A stretch of DNA of 64,000 nucleotides from GCA-2731375 sp964590195 (GCA_964590195.1 CAZPWJ010000001.1:1-64000); one strand, 5' to 3'; positions 26,605 to 35,015 are shown, counted from the stretch's first letter. Numbers and translations are program-made. Notes: a model not told the origin generated them from the sequence alone.

Positions 26605-28196
26605 GTGCCGCGACGACAACCTTTCTGGATTGGTTCGCCGACCGCTTGAAGAATGCCGGCCTGGGCCGCGCCTTTGGCGTACCCGGCGGCGGCGCCAGCC
26701 TGGACCTGATGGAAGCCTTACGCCGCCATGGCGTGGAAACCGTCATCACCGCCCGCGAGGACGCCGCCGTCATGATGGCCGGCGTCTCGGGCGTTCTGGC
26801 CCAGGGGCCTGGTCTGGCTTTCAGCACCAAGGGGCCGGGACTGGCCAATGCCACGAACGGCCTGGCCTCCGCCGCATTGGACCGCATGCCGGCATTGTTG
26901 GTGAGCGAGTCCTTTACCGACGGTGAATTGGAGTTTCTCTCGCACCAGGTCTATCCGCAGTCGGAACTGGTCGCGCCATTGTTGCGGCAAGGCCAGGGGG
27001 AGGAATTGCCGGCGGAGAGGGACGCGGTTCAGGGCTGGCTTAATGGCAGCGGATGCGCACCGGCGGTAATGTTTCCGTCCGCATCGGATTTCAACCAGCA
27101 AATGTCTGACGATTGGCAGCCAGCAGATCGAACCGAGTCAGCGGCACCGGACCTTGAACGGGCCCGATCGTTGCTGCGCGAATGCACGCGGCCTGTGGTC
27201 ATCATGGGGTTGGAGGCCGCCAGTTTAGATCTGGCCACCAGTCTGCGGGCCTTTGCCCAAAAGCTTGGGGCGCCGGTGCTGTGCACATACATGGCCAAGG
27301 GCTGCATCCCCGACGACGATCCACACTATGCCGGCATCTTTACCGGCGGCGCCATCGAGCAGGCGGCGATGGAGGCAGCGGACCTGATCATCCTTGTTGG
27401 TCTGGACCCGGTTGAGCTGTTGCGCAAGCCTTGGGCCTTTTCGGCCCCCGTGCTCGACTTGGCGGAACGCGCCTATGATCCGCACTATATGAAGCCGGCG
27501 GGACAGGTCATTGCGCCACTACAGCAGATCTTGCCCGCCCTCGCCGGCGGGATTGAAAGCAGCGGCTGGGACTTGCCGGAAATCGCCGAACTTCGGAACG
27601 GCTTTCTAAGCGGCATGAAAAGCGGCGACAGCGGCGGGCTGTCGTCCACGGCGGTGGTCAAGGCGGCGCGCGATGCCTACGTTGATCATCCCAGATTATG
27701 CGTCGATGCGGGCGCGCATATGTTTTCCGCCTGCGCGTTCTGGCCCGGCAGGGCACCTCGAGATGTTTTGATTTCCAACGGCCTCGCCTCCATGGGTTTC
27801 GCTGTGCCGGCAGCCATCGCCGCCGCCCTGCACGAGCCGGATCGAGGAGCCATCGCCTTGACCGGCGACGGCGGTTTTCTGATGTGCATGGGGGAGCTTA
27901 AAACGGCGGTGGAAACCAACGCCAACTTAACGGTCATTATCTTCAATGACGCTCAGTTATCGTTGATCGACATTAAGCGCGAGGATCGGCAAATGGCCGA
28001 TCTGGGATTGAGCTGGACAGCACCGGATTTCGCCGCCGTGGCGCGCGGTTTCGGCCTTGCGGCCTGGCAGGTAAACAAGGATGCGGAATTGATGCCGGCC
28101 TTGAGCGCCGCCGCGGAAGCATCCGGGCCGCGTCTGATAGATATCAGGATCGATGCCAGCCCTTACCGGGAGCAGCTGCGCGCCCTGCGCGGTTAA
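26601..28196 (+). CDS. Thiamine pyrophosphate-dependent enzyme (acetolactate synthase/2-oxoacid decarboxylase fold)
   Basis: A 531-residue three-domain ThDP enzyme. E53 in AREDAAVMMAG is the glutamate that activates the cofactor. The ThDP motif starts with GDG at 422-424 and ends at FND in place of the common NN. The central domain is short. It is the last gene of the aminotransferase-hyuBA operon, coupled to hyuA by ATGA. Decarboxylation or carboligation of a 2-oxoacid made by the upstream transaminases is the most economical reading. Acetolactate synthase itself is less likely, given the context and the shorter chain. Confidence 0.87.
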   Translation: MSAATTTFLDWFADRLKNAGLGRAFGVPGGGASLDLMEALRRHGVETVITAREDAAVMMAGVSGVLAQGPGLAFSTKGPGLANATNGLASAALDRMPALLVSESFTDGELEFLSHQVYPQSELVAPLLRQGQGEELPAERDAVQGWLNGSGCAPAVMFPSASDFNQQMSDDWQPADRTESAAPDLERARSLLRECTRPVVIMGLEAASLDLATSLRAFAQKLGAPVLCTYMAKGCIPDDDPHYAGIFTGGAIEQAAMEAADLIILVGLDPVELLRKPWAFSAPVLDLAERAYDPHYMKPAGQVIAPLQQILPALAGGIESSGWDLPEIAELRNGFLSGMKSGDSGGLSSTAVVKAARDAYVDHPRLCVDAGAHMFSACAFWPGRAPRDVLISNGLASMGFAVPAAIAAALHEPDRGAIALTGDGGFLMCMGELKTAVETNANLTVIIFNDAQLSLIDIKREDRQMADLGLSWTAPDFAAVARGFGLAAWQVNKDAELMPALSAAAEASGPRLIDIRIDASPYREQLRALRG

Positions 28197-28200
28197 TGGC

Positions 28201-29148
28201 CTATACGCGGTCGGCGCCGTAGTACAGCATCACCTTGTGCTGGGCTTCTGCGAAGAACAGCCAGCGCTCCAGAACCACGCCGAAGCTGACGGACACCGCT
28301 GCCAGGGCCGCGGCAAACAGGCTGGCCTGGCCGGGCAGCACGGTCTGCAGCACGATCAGCGCCAGCGGTGCCAGAAAGGCCAACAGATGGGTCAGGCGGC
28401 GCAGTCTATCGGCATGTTTGCGTGCCACGGCAAAACCCATCTCCTTGAGCAGATAGTTGTCCTGCACATGAGGTGGATCCAGCGGACGCACGGTACCGAG
28501 GCTCTCCAGCCCGGTGGCGGAGGCAATGCTGCTGCCGCCGGTATCGCCGTCAATAGCGCGCCAGTATGCGATCTTCAGCAACCAGGCGGCGGCCAGCGCG
28601 GCGAAGCAAATGGCCTGTGACAAGGCATGGCCGCTAGCGAACGGCGCCAGCATCGCGTTCAGCCACAGGGCCCCGGTGGCGAGCGCCAGGATCAGGTAAT
28701 TCAAGGGCACCAATGGATGGTGCCAACGGGGGATGGCGGCGAGGGAGCGGTAAATCATCGAGGTGCTGTAGACGGTGGCAACGGACAACAATGCCGCGCC
28801 CCAGCCGGCCAGGGCCCAGATGCCGTCGTTTTGTTGCAGCGCCAACCAGCCATAAGCGAACAACGCCGCCGGGCCATAGCTGATGATGGCCAGCACCCCT
28901 TCGCGGGACAGCCACGAGGAGCGCCACTGGCTCAATGCCCGCCAGGCCCGTTCAGGCCGTCCCAGATGGGCGGTGGAGGCCAGCAGACCGGCGCTGATCA
29001 GAGCCATGGCCAGAGCAAGGGTAAAAGCGCCAAAAGCGCGGTCGTCGGGCAGGTCGCCGGTGGCGCGAAGTACGCCCAGCAGGGCCAGCAGGCCATAACC
29101 CGCACCGGTGGCGGTGGTCAGAAAGATAACGGAATAGGCTGGCTGCAT
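28201..29148 (-). CDS. soeC: Sulfite dehydrogenase membrane anchor SoeC (DmsC-like)
   Basis: A 315-residue polytopic membrane protein with about eight hydrophobic segments, beginning MQPAYSVIFLTTATGAGYGLLALLG. It is of the DmsC-type quinol/quinone-reacting anchor family. It is the last gene of a minus-strand soeABC set, 15 bases after soeB. In SoeABC it passes electrons from the cytoplasmic iron-sulfur subunit to the quinone pool. Its stop is 4 bases from the stop of the convergent ThDP gene. Confidence 0.8.
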   Translation of the reverse strand: MQPAYSVIFLTTATGAGYGLLALLGVLRATGDLPDDRAFGAFTLALAMALISAGLLASTAHLGRPERAWRALSQWRSSWLSREGVLAIISYGPAALFAYGWLALQQNDGIWALAGWGAALLSVATVYSTSMIYRSLAAIPRWHHPLVPLNYLILALATGALWLNAMLAPFASGHALSQAICFAALAAAWLLKIAYWRAIDGDTGGSSIASATGLESLGTVRPLDPPHVQDNYLLKEMGFAVARKHADRLRRLTHLLAFLAPLALIVLQTVLPGQASLFAAALAAVSVSFGVVLERWLFFAEAQHKVMLYYGADRV

Positions 29149-29163
29149 GATCCGATCCTACCC

Positions 29164-29892
29164 CTAGCGCGACAAGACGCGGTCTATCCAACCAAGGAAA
29201 CCGCCGGCGTCGGCGGCATCTTCCAGGCTGGCGCCGCTGCCTACCGTGGCGCTGGGCCGTGGCGGCAGATATCGGTTGGTCGGTTTCAGGTTCATCTCCG
29301 CCAGCAATTCAACACCGCCTCGTTCCGCCGTTAACTGCGAGACATCCGAGTCCGGATCATTAAAGTCGCCGAAATGCCGTGCCCGGGCCGGGCAGGCGTT
29401 GACGCAGGCGGGCTGACGTTCGGCGGGTTCCAGGTTTTCGTTGTAGATGCGGTCGATACACAAGGTGCATTTCTTCATCACGCCGCCGTCGCCGTCGAAT
29501 TCGCGGGCGCCATAGGGGCAGGCCCAGGAACACAGCTTGCAGCCGATGCATTTGTCTTCATCTACCAGGACAATGCCGTCCTCGCCGCGCTTATACGATG
29601 CCCCGGTGGGACAGACGGTAACGCAGGGCGCTTCTTCGCAATGCAGGCAGGAACGGGGAAAATAAACAGTGCGCCCGCCAGTTTCCGTTTCAGCCTCGAA
29701 GCCATGCACGCGGTTCAGCCAGACGCCATCCACGTCCTTGCCATAGGGGTTGGTATCGGGCAGGGGCGCAACATGGCCGCCAGTGTTCCATTCCTTGCAA
29801 TTCACCGCGCAGGCATGACAGCCGACACAGGTGTCGAGATCGATCACCAGGCCCAGGCGCTTGGCCGGCCTTGTTTTCGGCAGCGATGTCAT
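29164..29892 (-). CDS. soeB: Sulfite dehydrogenase iron-sulfur subunit SoeB
   Basis: A 242-residue ferredoxin-like electron-transfer subunit with four cysteine clusters for [4Fe-4S] centres: CVGCHACAVNCKEW, CLHCEEAPCVTVCPTG, CIGCKLCSWACPYG, and KCTLC paired with ACVNACPA. It has no signal peptide, so it is cytoplasmic. Its ATG overlaps the stop of soeA (ATGA), ensuring stoichiometric production. It bridges the molybdenum subunit and the membrane anchor. By itself it could also be a DmsB or PsrB subunit; the assignment rests on the operon. Confidence 0.85.
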   Translation of the reverse strand: MTSLPKTRPAKRLGLVIDLDTCVGCHACAVNCKEWNTGGHVAPLPDTNPYGKDVDGVWLNRVHGFEAETETGGRTVYFPRSCLHCEEAPCVTVCPTGASYKRGEDGIVLVDEDKCIGCKLCSWACPYGAREFDGDGGVMKKCTLCIDRIYNENLEPAERQPACVNACPARARHFGDFNDPDSDVSQLTAERGGVELLAEMNLKPTNRYLPPRPSATVGSGASLEDAADAGGFLGWIDRVLSR

Positions 29893-32765
29893 GATTTGCC
29901 ACGCCCCTTTTTGGCGCCATAGCGCAGAAGGCCGGGGCGCGGCCCGACGCCGGGCGGCAGGGGCAGAGGCTTGAAGCCGGGCTCCGTCGCCGCCGTGTCC
30001 GCCGGCGCCTTGGAGATACGCACGCGCAGGTCAAACCAGGCCGCTTGTCCGGTAATGGGATCGGCGTTGGCTTGGCGATGTCCGCTATCATCAGGCGGCA
30101 ACAGATCCTCGATCAAATGGTTCAGCAAAAAGCCTTTTTCGGCCTCCGGAGCATCCGGGGCCAGGTTCCAGGCACCGGCCCGCTTGCCAATGGCGTTCCA
30201 GGTCCAAACCGTGCGCTCGTTGACCCCGACCATGATCCGCACCTGCGCCTTGATCCGGCCATGGCGGCTTTCCAGATAAACCCAGCCGTCGTCGGCGATA
30301 TCGTGTTCCCTGGCCACGCCTTCGGAAATATAGAGGCGGTTGGCGGTATGGATCTGCCGTAGCCAGGCATTCTGCGACCCCCAGGAATGGTACATGGCCG
30401 CGGGCCGCTGGGTGATGGCGTGCAGGGGATAGTCCTCCGCCGCCGTACCGTCCACCGCGCTTGGTGGATACCAGATCGGCAGGGGATCGAAGAATCTTTC
30501 GATCCGCCTACGCTGTTGATCGGGTGGCTGCTGTTCGCCATGGCCCCGCGCGGCCAGGCGGAATTTCTGCAAAGCCTCGGTATACAGCTGCAACACAATG
30601 GGGTCGCCGTGGCCGATGAAGCCCATCTGGACCGCATAGTCCAGGTAGGCGCGGTTGGCATGTTTGAAATAGCGTTGCTCCGGCGCCAGTTCGTCATGCC
30701 AGAAACATTCGTTGTCCAAATAGCGGGCCAGTTGATCGGGGTTTGGCGCACCCTGACCCTGGCTCTGACCATCCTCGCCGCGCCAGCCGGCCAGCGAACC
30801 GACACCAGGGCTGCGTTCGTGATTGGCCAGATAGTCGGGATAGCCGCCCGGATAACGCGCCGCACCTTCGTCTTTGATCAAACCGGGCAGACCCAGGCGG
30901 ACGCCGAGTTCCAAAAGCACATCCTGGAATGGCCTTACATCGCGGTCCGGGGTCAGAACCGGTTGGCGGATAGCATCCGCCGGACCGTCGGCGTTGGAGA
31001 TTGGACGGTCCAGCAGGGAGACGCAGTCCCAACGCTCCAGATAGGTGGTATCGGGCAGGATCAGGTCCGCATAGGCCACGGTCTCGGAATAGAAGGCGTC
31101 GGCATAAATGATATGGGGGATCTTGTATTCGCCGCTGTCGGTGTCCTTGTCCGTCAGCATGTCCATGGTTTCCGAGGTGTTCATGGACGAGTTCCAGGCC
31201 ATGTTGGCCATGTACATGAACAAGGTATCGATCGGATAAGGATCGCCGCGATGGGCATTGGCGATCACCGTATGCATCATGCCGTGGGCCGAGATCGGCG
31301 CTTCCCAGGAAAATGCGTGATCAATCCGGCAGGGCGCGCCATTGGCCTCGACCAGCAGATCGTCGGGCCCTTGAGGAAAGCCCAGGGGCGGGCCGCCCAG
31401 GGGCTTGCCCGGTACCACATCGCCGGGCTTGCCGGCGGGCTTCAAACCGGGCGGTGCTGGTTTCGGAAAGGGCGGTTTATAGCGGAAGCCGCCGGGCACA
31501 TCGATGCTGCCCAACAGCATTTGCAACACGTGCAGGCCGCGGCAGGTCTGAAAACCATTGGCATGGGCGGAAATACCGCGCATGGCGTGGATCGCCACAG
31601 GACGGCCGATCATCTGTTCGTGACGGCGTCCGGCCCAATCGGTCCAGGGCACATCCAGCACCACTTCCTCGGCGAAGGCGGCATGGGCCAGTTCCGCCGC
31701 GACACGCCGAATTGTTTCCGCCGAAATGCCTGTCTGGGCCGCCACGGCGTCGGGGCCGTATTGCGCATCCAGATAACGTTCCGCCAACAGATGGAACACG
31801 GGCACCCCCGCGCGGCCATCGGGCAAAGTAACCCGGTCTTTCAGGGAGGGGTTGATATCCGTCGCCAAGGCGTTGACCGTCGCGCTTTTGACGCTGTCCC
31901 AGCACAGTGGATTGCCGTCGCCGTCGCGGGCGAACAGGCCATCGTCATCGGCGCCGGGATCCTCGATCACCAGCCAGGGTGCGTTGGTATAGCGGGCCAG
32001 ATAGTCCAGATCCACCTGGCCGGCGCGCAGCAGTTCATGCACCAGGGCCAGGACCAGCAAACCGTCGCTGCCCGGCGTCACGGCGAGCCATTCGTCGGCG
32101 ATGCCGGCATAGCCCGTGCGTACCGGATTGACGGCGACGTATTTCGCGCCGCGCTGTTTCAGGGTTGCCAGGCCGGTCTTGATGGGATTGGAATCATGAT
32201 CCTCGGCCACCCCGAACATCATGAAATAACGGCAATGCTCCCAGTCAGGCTCGCCAAATTCCCAAAACGAACCGCCTACTGAATAAAGCCCAGCCGCCGC
32301 CATGTTGACCGAGCAAAAGCCGCCGTGGGCCGCATGATTGGGGGTACCGAACTGACTGGCCCACCATCCGGTCAGGGCCTGGCTTTGATCCCGGCCCGTG
32401 AAAAAGGCCAGCTTGCGCGGATCATCCTTGCGAATGGGTTCCAGCCAGGATGTGGCCAGATCCAGAGCCTCGTCCCAGCCGATGGCCTTGAACTCGCCGC
32501 TGCCCCGCTCGCCCACCCGCAACAGGGGTTGGGACAGGCGGGCCGGAGAATGATGCTGCATGATCCCCGCCGAGCCCTTGGCGCAGAGCACGCCGCGGTT
32601 GACGGGATGATTGCGGTTGCCCTCGATATAGCGCAGTTCGCCATCGCGCAGATGTACCTTGATGCCGCAACGGCAGGCGCACATGTAACAGGTGGTGTAT
32701 TTGATTTCGTCCGATACAGCGGGCGACAAGTCGACCCGGCCCGCGCCGTCATCTACAATCGTCAT
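29889..32765 (-). CDS. soeA: Sulfite dehydrogenase (quinone) molybdopterin subunit SoeA
   Basis: A 958-residue bis-MGD molybdoenzyme of the DMSO-reductase superfamily. An N-terminal [4Fe-4S] site is formed by C26, C29, C33 and C61. C151 in GGFCSVNMAA is the probable molybdenum ligand. There is no twin-arginine leader, since the protein starts MTIVDDGAGR. It should therefore stay in the cytoplasm, as SoeA does and periplasmic DmsA or PsrA do not. Length, gene order A-B-C and a DmsC-type anchor all fit the SoeABC enzyme that oxidises sulfite to sulfate in Allochromatium and many roseobacters. Polysulfide or thiosulfate reductase is the alternative. Confidence 0.8.
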   Translation of the reverse strand: MTIVDDGAGRVDLSPAVSDEIKYTTCYMCACRCGIKVHLRDGELRYIEGNRNHPVNRGVLCAKGSAGIMQHHSPARLSQPLLRVGERGSGEFKAIGWDEALDLATSWLEPIRKDDPRKLAFFTGRDQSQALTGWWASQFGTPNHAAHGGFCSVNMAAAGLYSVGGSFWEFGEPDWEHCRYFMMFGVAEDHDSNPIKTGLATLKQRGAKYVAVNPVRTGYAGIADEWLAVTPGSDGLLVLALVHELLRAGQVDLDYLARYTNAPWLVIEDPGADDDGLFARDGDGNPLCWDSVKSATVNALATDINPSLKDRVTLPDGRAGVPVFHLLAERYLDAQYGPDAVAAQTGISAETIRRVAAELAHAAFAEEVVLDVPWTDWAGRRHEQMIGRPVAIHAMRGISAHANGFQTCRGLHVLQMLLGSIDVPGGFRYKPPFPKPAPPGLKPAGKPGDVVPGKPLGGPPLGFPQGPDDLLVEANGAPCRIDHAFSWEAPISAHGMMHTVIANAHRGDPYPIDTLFMYMANMAWNSSMNTSETMDMLTDKDTDSGEYKIPHIIYADAFYSETVAYADLILPDTTYLERWDCVSLLDRPISNADGPADAIRQPVLTPDRDVRPFQDVLLELGVRLGLPGLIKDEGAARYPGGYPDYLANHERSPGVGSLAGWRGEDGQSQGQGAPNPDQLARYLDNECFWHDELAPEQRYFKHANRAYLDYAVQMGFIGHGDPIVLQLYTEALQKFRLAARGHGEQQPPDQQRRRIERFFDPLPIWYPPSAVDGTAAEDYPLHAITQRPAAMYHSWGSQNAWLRQIHTANRLYISEGVAREHDIADDGWVYLESRHGRIKAQVRIMVGVNERTVWTWNAIGKRAGAWNLAPDAPEAEKGFLLNHLIEDLLPPDDSGHRQANADPITGQAAWFDLRVRISKAPADTAATEPGFKPLPLPPGVGPRPGLLRYGAKKGRGKS

Positions 32766-32887
32766 TCACGTGCACTCCCCAGGGCCACGCGGGGCGCAGC
32801 ATCTACACGGCACCAATCATAATTCCCAATTTCCCCAAGCACAATCGACGAGTAAAGCCAACGCGTGCTATTGGCGAATACAAGCCA

Positions 32888-32919
32888 CCGGCCGCGATCA
32901 GCCGCGGAAACGCGGCCGG
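32888..32919 (-). terminator. Strong hairpin between the selenoprotein gene and soeA
   Basis: CCGGCCGCG and CGCGGCCGG form a perfect 9-bp GC stem around a 14-base loop. It lies about 30 bases after the GrdB-like stop and well before soeA (183-base gap). There is no clear U-run on the minus strand, so it may be an attenuating or mRNA-stabilising structure rather than a classical terminator. Confidence 0.4.
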
Positions 32920-32948
32920 ATCACGCCGGCCCCAAACCCTGGTTCGGT

Positions 32949-33824
32949 CTAGTCGCCGGCGGCGGCTTCCGCCAAGCGGCGGTCTTCTTCCAATTGATAG
33001 CGCGGCGTCAGATCCCGGGGCGAGCGCACATCGTCGGCGCTTTCATCCGAGGCAGCTGATTTCCAGACATCGCCCTCAGGCCAAGCTTGGTTCAGATTGA
33101 TGATTTGACCTGGCTCGGACAGGCTTTCCAGCGCCGCCACGGCTTCCCGTGCAATGGCGAGCTGTTGCTCGGCCGCGAACAGCGGCCCGCCGCCATGGCC
33201 CAGGGGGAAATCCATGAACACGGCGCGGGGTGGTAGGCCACGTTCAACAATATCCAGGGCCGTGCCCACGACGATGGTGGCAATGCCCCGCTCTTCCAGG
33301 TAACGCGCGATCAGACACACGGTCTGATGGCAGACGGGTCACAATGGAACCAGATAGGCAACATCCACGCCCTCGGCGGCGAAGGCCTCGTAAATCGCCG
33401 GGGCGACTTCCTCGTCAACCCGGCGTTTGGAATAGACCGCGCCCATGCAGGAGAAGAAATTCTCCGCCAGGCCGCCGATCACGCCTTCTTCGGCCAGCTT
33501 GCGCAATGGTTCGATGGGAAAGGCGCAATTGGGATCACGCCGGGCATCGGGCAGATAGTTTTCCGTCAGATGGGAAAAGCGCAGATTTTCCACCGGCGTA
33601 TCCGACGGTATTGGCCGGTACGAGGTATCGTCCTTGTAGAAATATGCCTCTTGCCCGGCCACATAGGTGCCCGCCGTTGTCATCATACCGACGCGGCATT
33701 CCGACAACGGCTTGGCCAACGGCGTCCAGGGCGGCGTATCCGTCGCCTCGTGCCAGCCATAGGGAGCATAGCCCATCTTGCTATACTTCTCCCGAATGGT
33801 CCTCATATATTCAACCGTGCTCAC
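32949..33824 (-). CDS. GrdB-like selenoprotein with in-frame UGA (UxxCH motif)
   Basis: Read through a single TGA at 33341-33339, this is one 291-residue protein of the glycine/sarcosine/betaine reductase selenoprotein B-like family. Residue 162 is Sec in LVPL-U-PVCHQTV, so U162 and C165 form a UxxC redox pair. The frame continues without a shift for 129 more codons (CLIARYLEERGIATIVVGTA and so on). A 7-bp hairpin begins 10 bases after the UGA, as expected for a bacterial SECIS. The start is GTG 33824 with AAAGGAG 8-9 bases upstream. It lies 54 bases after glxA and upstream of soeABC. The function is unknown, probably thiol/selenol redox or reductive cleavage. A nonsense mutation is the alternative. 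Confidence 0.85.
33310..33328 (-). promoter_or_regulatory. Candidate bacterial SECIS hairpin
   Basis: On the minus-strand mRNA, AUCAGAC, loop CGUGU and GUCUGAU form a perfect 7-bp stem. The stem begins 11 bases after the UGA (counting from its last base) and the loop spans bases 18-22. This fits known bSECIS geometry: an apical loop about 16-37 bases downstream, with a G among its first two loop bases (position 2 here). A competing shorter stem, GUCUG with CAGAC, is possible and would have to be excluded by folding. Confidence 0.7.
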
Positions 33825-33878
33825 GGCGCTGCTCCTTTTCCAACCTTTGCCGCATACTAGGCCAGGGTGGCGCCGCCC

Positions 33879-34892
33879 TCAACCTTCTCCGGAAATATGG
33901 CTTGGCAGCTGAAACTTGCGGCGATAGGCGCCGGCGGTAACACCGGCCAGTTTCTTGAACAGACGGCGAAAGGCGGACCCATCCTCGTAGCCGACCTGCC
34001 AGCTAATCTCGTCGATGGATATGGTTTCGCGTTCCAGCAGGCGCTTTGCCAGCTCGACCCGCAGACGCTGCACGTAGTTGATCGGCGCATGTCCCGTCGC
34101 CTTTTTGAAACGGCGCTTGAAACTGCGTTCGGGCAAACCCGACCGCGACACCATTTGCCGCACCGGATTGGCGATAGCGCTGTGGTCTTTTAGCCATACC
34201 TGAATGTCGTTGATAACCGCATCGCCATGATCCAGGGGCGGATCAAAAACCATATAGGGCGCCAAACTGTCGGCGTGCCATTGAATGGCGAAGAACCGCG
34301 CCACGGACTGGGCCGCCGTTGTACCGACAAAGCGCGCAATCAAATACAGCGTCAAATCATGCCAGGTGGTCGCGGCCCCGGACATCACGAACTCGTCGCG
34401 CGGCCCTGATACCACAAGAACCTGCTCGGATTTCAGCTTAATGCCAGTAAATGTAGCGGCGAATATATCCGCGTAGTCATAGTGCACAGTGGCATCAAGA
34501 CTGTCCAACAGCCCGGTTTCTGCCAACAGGAAAACGCCTGAGCAGGCGGAGCAAAGAACCGCGCCCTGGGAATGCATACGCAACATCCAGTCGACAAGGC
34601 CTGGATAACGGCCACGGTCCCAGCTATTCCGCACCACGACCGACGGAATGATGATGATGTCCGTGGCGGGCAGATCATCAATGGACCGGTTGGCCACAAT
34701 GGGCATGCCGCTTGCCAGGTCCACGGGTCCGGCCGTCTGGGCCACGATATCAATCCGAAAGGGCGCCGTGGCCGGTATACCATCGTGGCCGGAGAGCATC
34801 TGGAACGAATTCAATACGTCGAATATGCCCGTGGTCGTCGAAACGAAGGCATCGGGAAATGCAAGAAGACTGACGTGCAGTGGCGCGGGCAT
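33879..34892 (-). CDS. GlxA family transcriptional regulator (DJ-1/PfpI-like plus AraC HTH)
   Basis: A 337-residue regulator with an N-terminal class I glutamine-amidotransferase-like sensor domain (LHVSLLAFPDAFVSTTTGIFDVLN, then CSACSGVFLLAETGLLD). The C-terminal AraC DNA-binding domain contains SRSGLPERSFKRRFKKATG and ISWQVGYEDGSAFRRLFKKL. The ATG at 34892 follows AGGG; an in-frame TTG six codons upstream is less likely. It lies directly upstream of the selenoprotein gene on the same strand and divergent from a methyltransferase. GlxA-type proteins often control neighbouring catabolic genes, so the selenoprotein and perhaps soeABC are candidate targets. Confidence 0.9.
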   Translation of the reverse strand: MPAPLHVSLLAFPDAFVSTTTGIFDVLNSFQMLSGHDGIPATAPFRIDIVAQTAGPVDLASGMPIVANRSIDDLPATDIIIIPSVVVRNSWDRGRYPGLVDWMLRMHSQGAVLCSACSGVFLLAETGLLDSLDATVHYDYADIFAATFTGIKLKSEQVLVVSGPRDEFVMSGAATTWHDLTLYLIARFVGTTAAQSVARFFAIQWHADSLAPYMVFDPPLDHGDAVINDIQVWLKDHSAIANPVRQMVSRSGLPERSFKRRFKKATGHAPINYVQRLRVELAKRLLERETISIDEISWQVGYEDGSAFRRLFKKLAGVTAGAYRRKFQLPSHISGEG

Positions 34893-35015
34893 TTTGGACC
34901 CTATCGTCAAAATGGCATATTTGGACCGTTACTTCCCATTTTCCCTCTTACTGAGCCGGGAAGCAAGGTGCATCTAAGAATTGTGACAACGGCAAGCAAT
35001 CTAAGGAGATGGAAA

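Noticed and set aside
30387..32282. 631-codon open frame on the plus strand
   Set aside because: It is antisense to soeA, rich in Gly, Arg, His and Gln, shows no domain, and arises from the GC-rich codon bias of the real gene.
28201..32765. DMSO or polysulfide reductase identity
   Set aside because: No Tat signal on the catalytic subunit, and the A-B-C order with a DmsC-type anchor fits SoeABC better; not fully excluded.
32949..33320. Separate 123-residue protein starting at GTG 33320
   Set aside because: No ribosome-binding site of its own, and the sequence is the C-terminal half of the GrdB-like protein.
33339..33824. Separate 161-residue protein ending at the TGA
   Set aside because: The frame continues without a shift, the TGA lies in a UxxCH motif, and a SECIS-like hairpin follows; one read-through selenoprotein explains it better.
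34572..35015. 148-codon N-terminal extension of the methyltransferase
   Set aside because: It is antisense to glxA; ATG 35016 has TAAGGAG and gives the family N-terminus.
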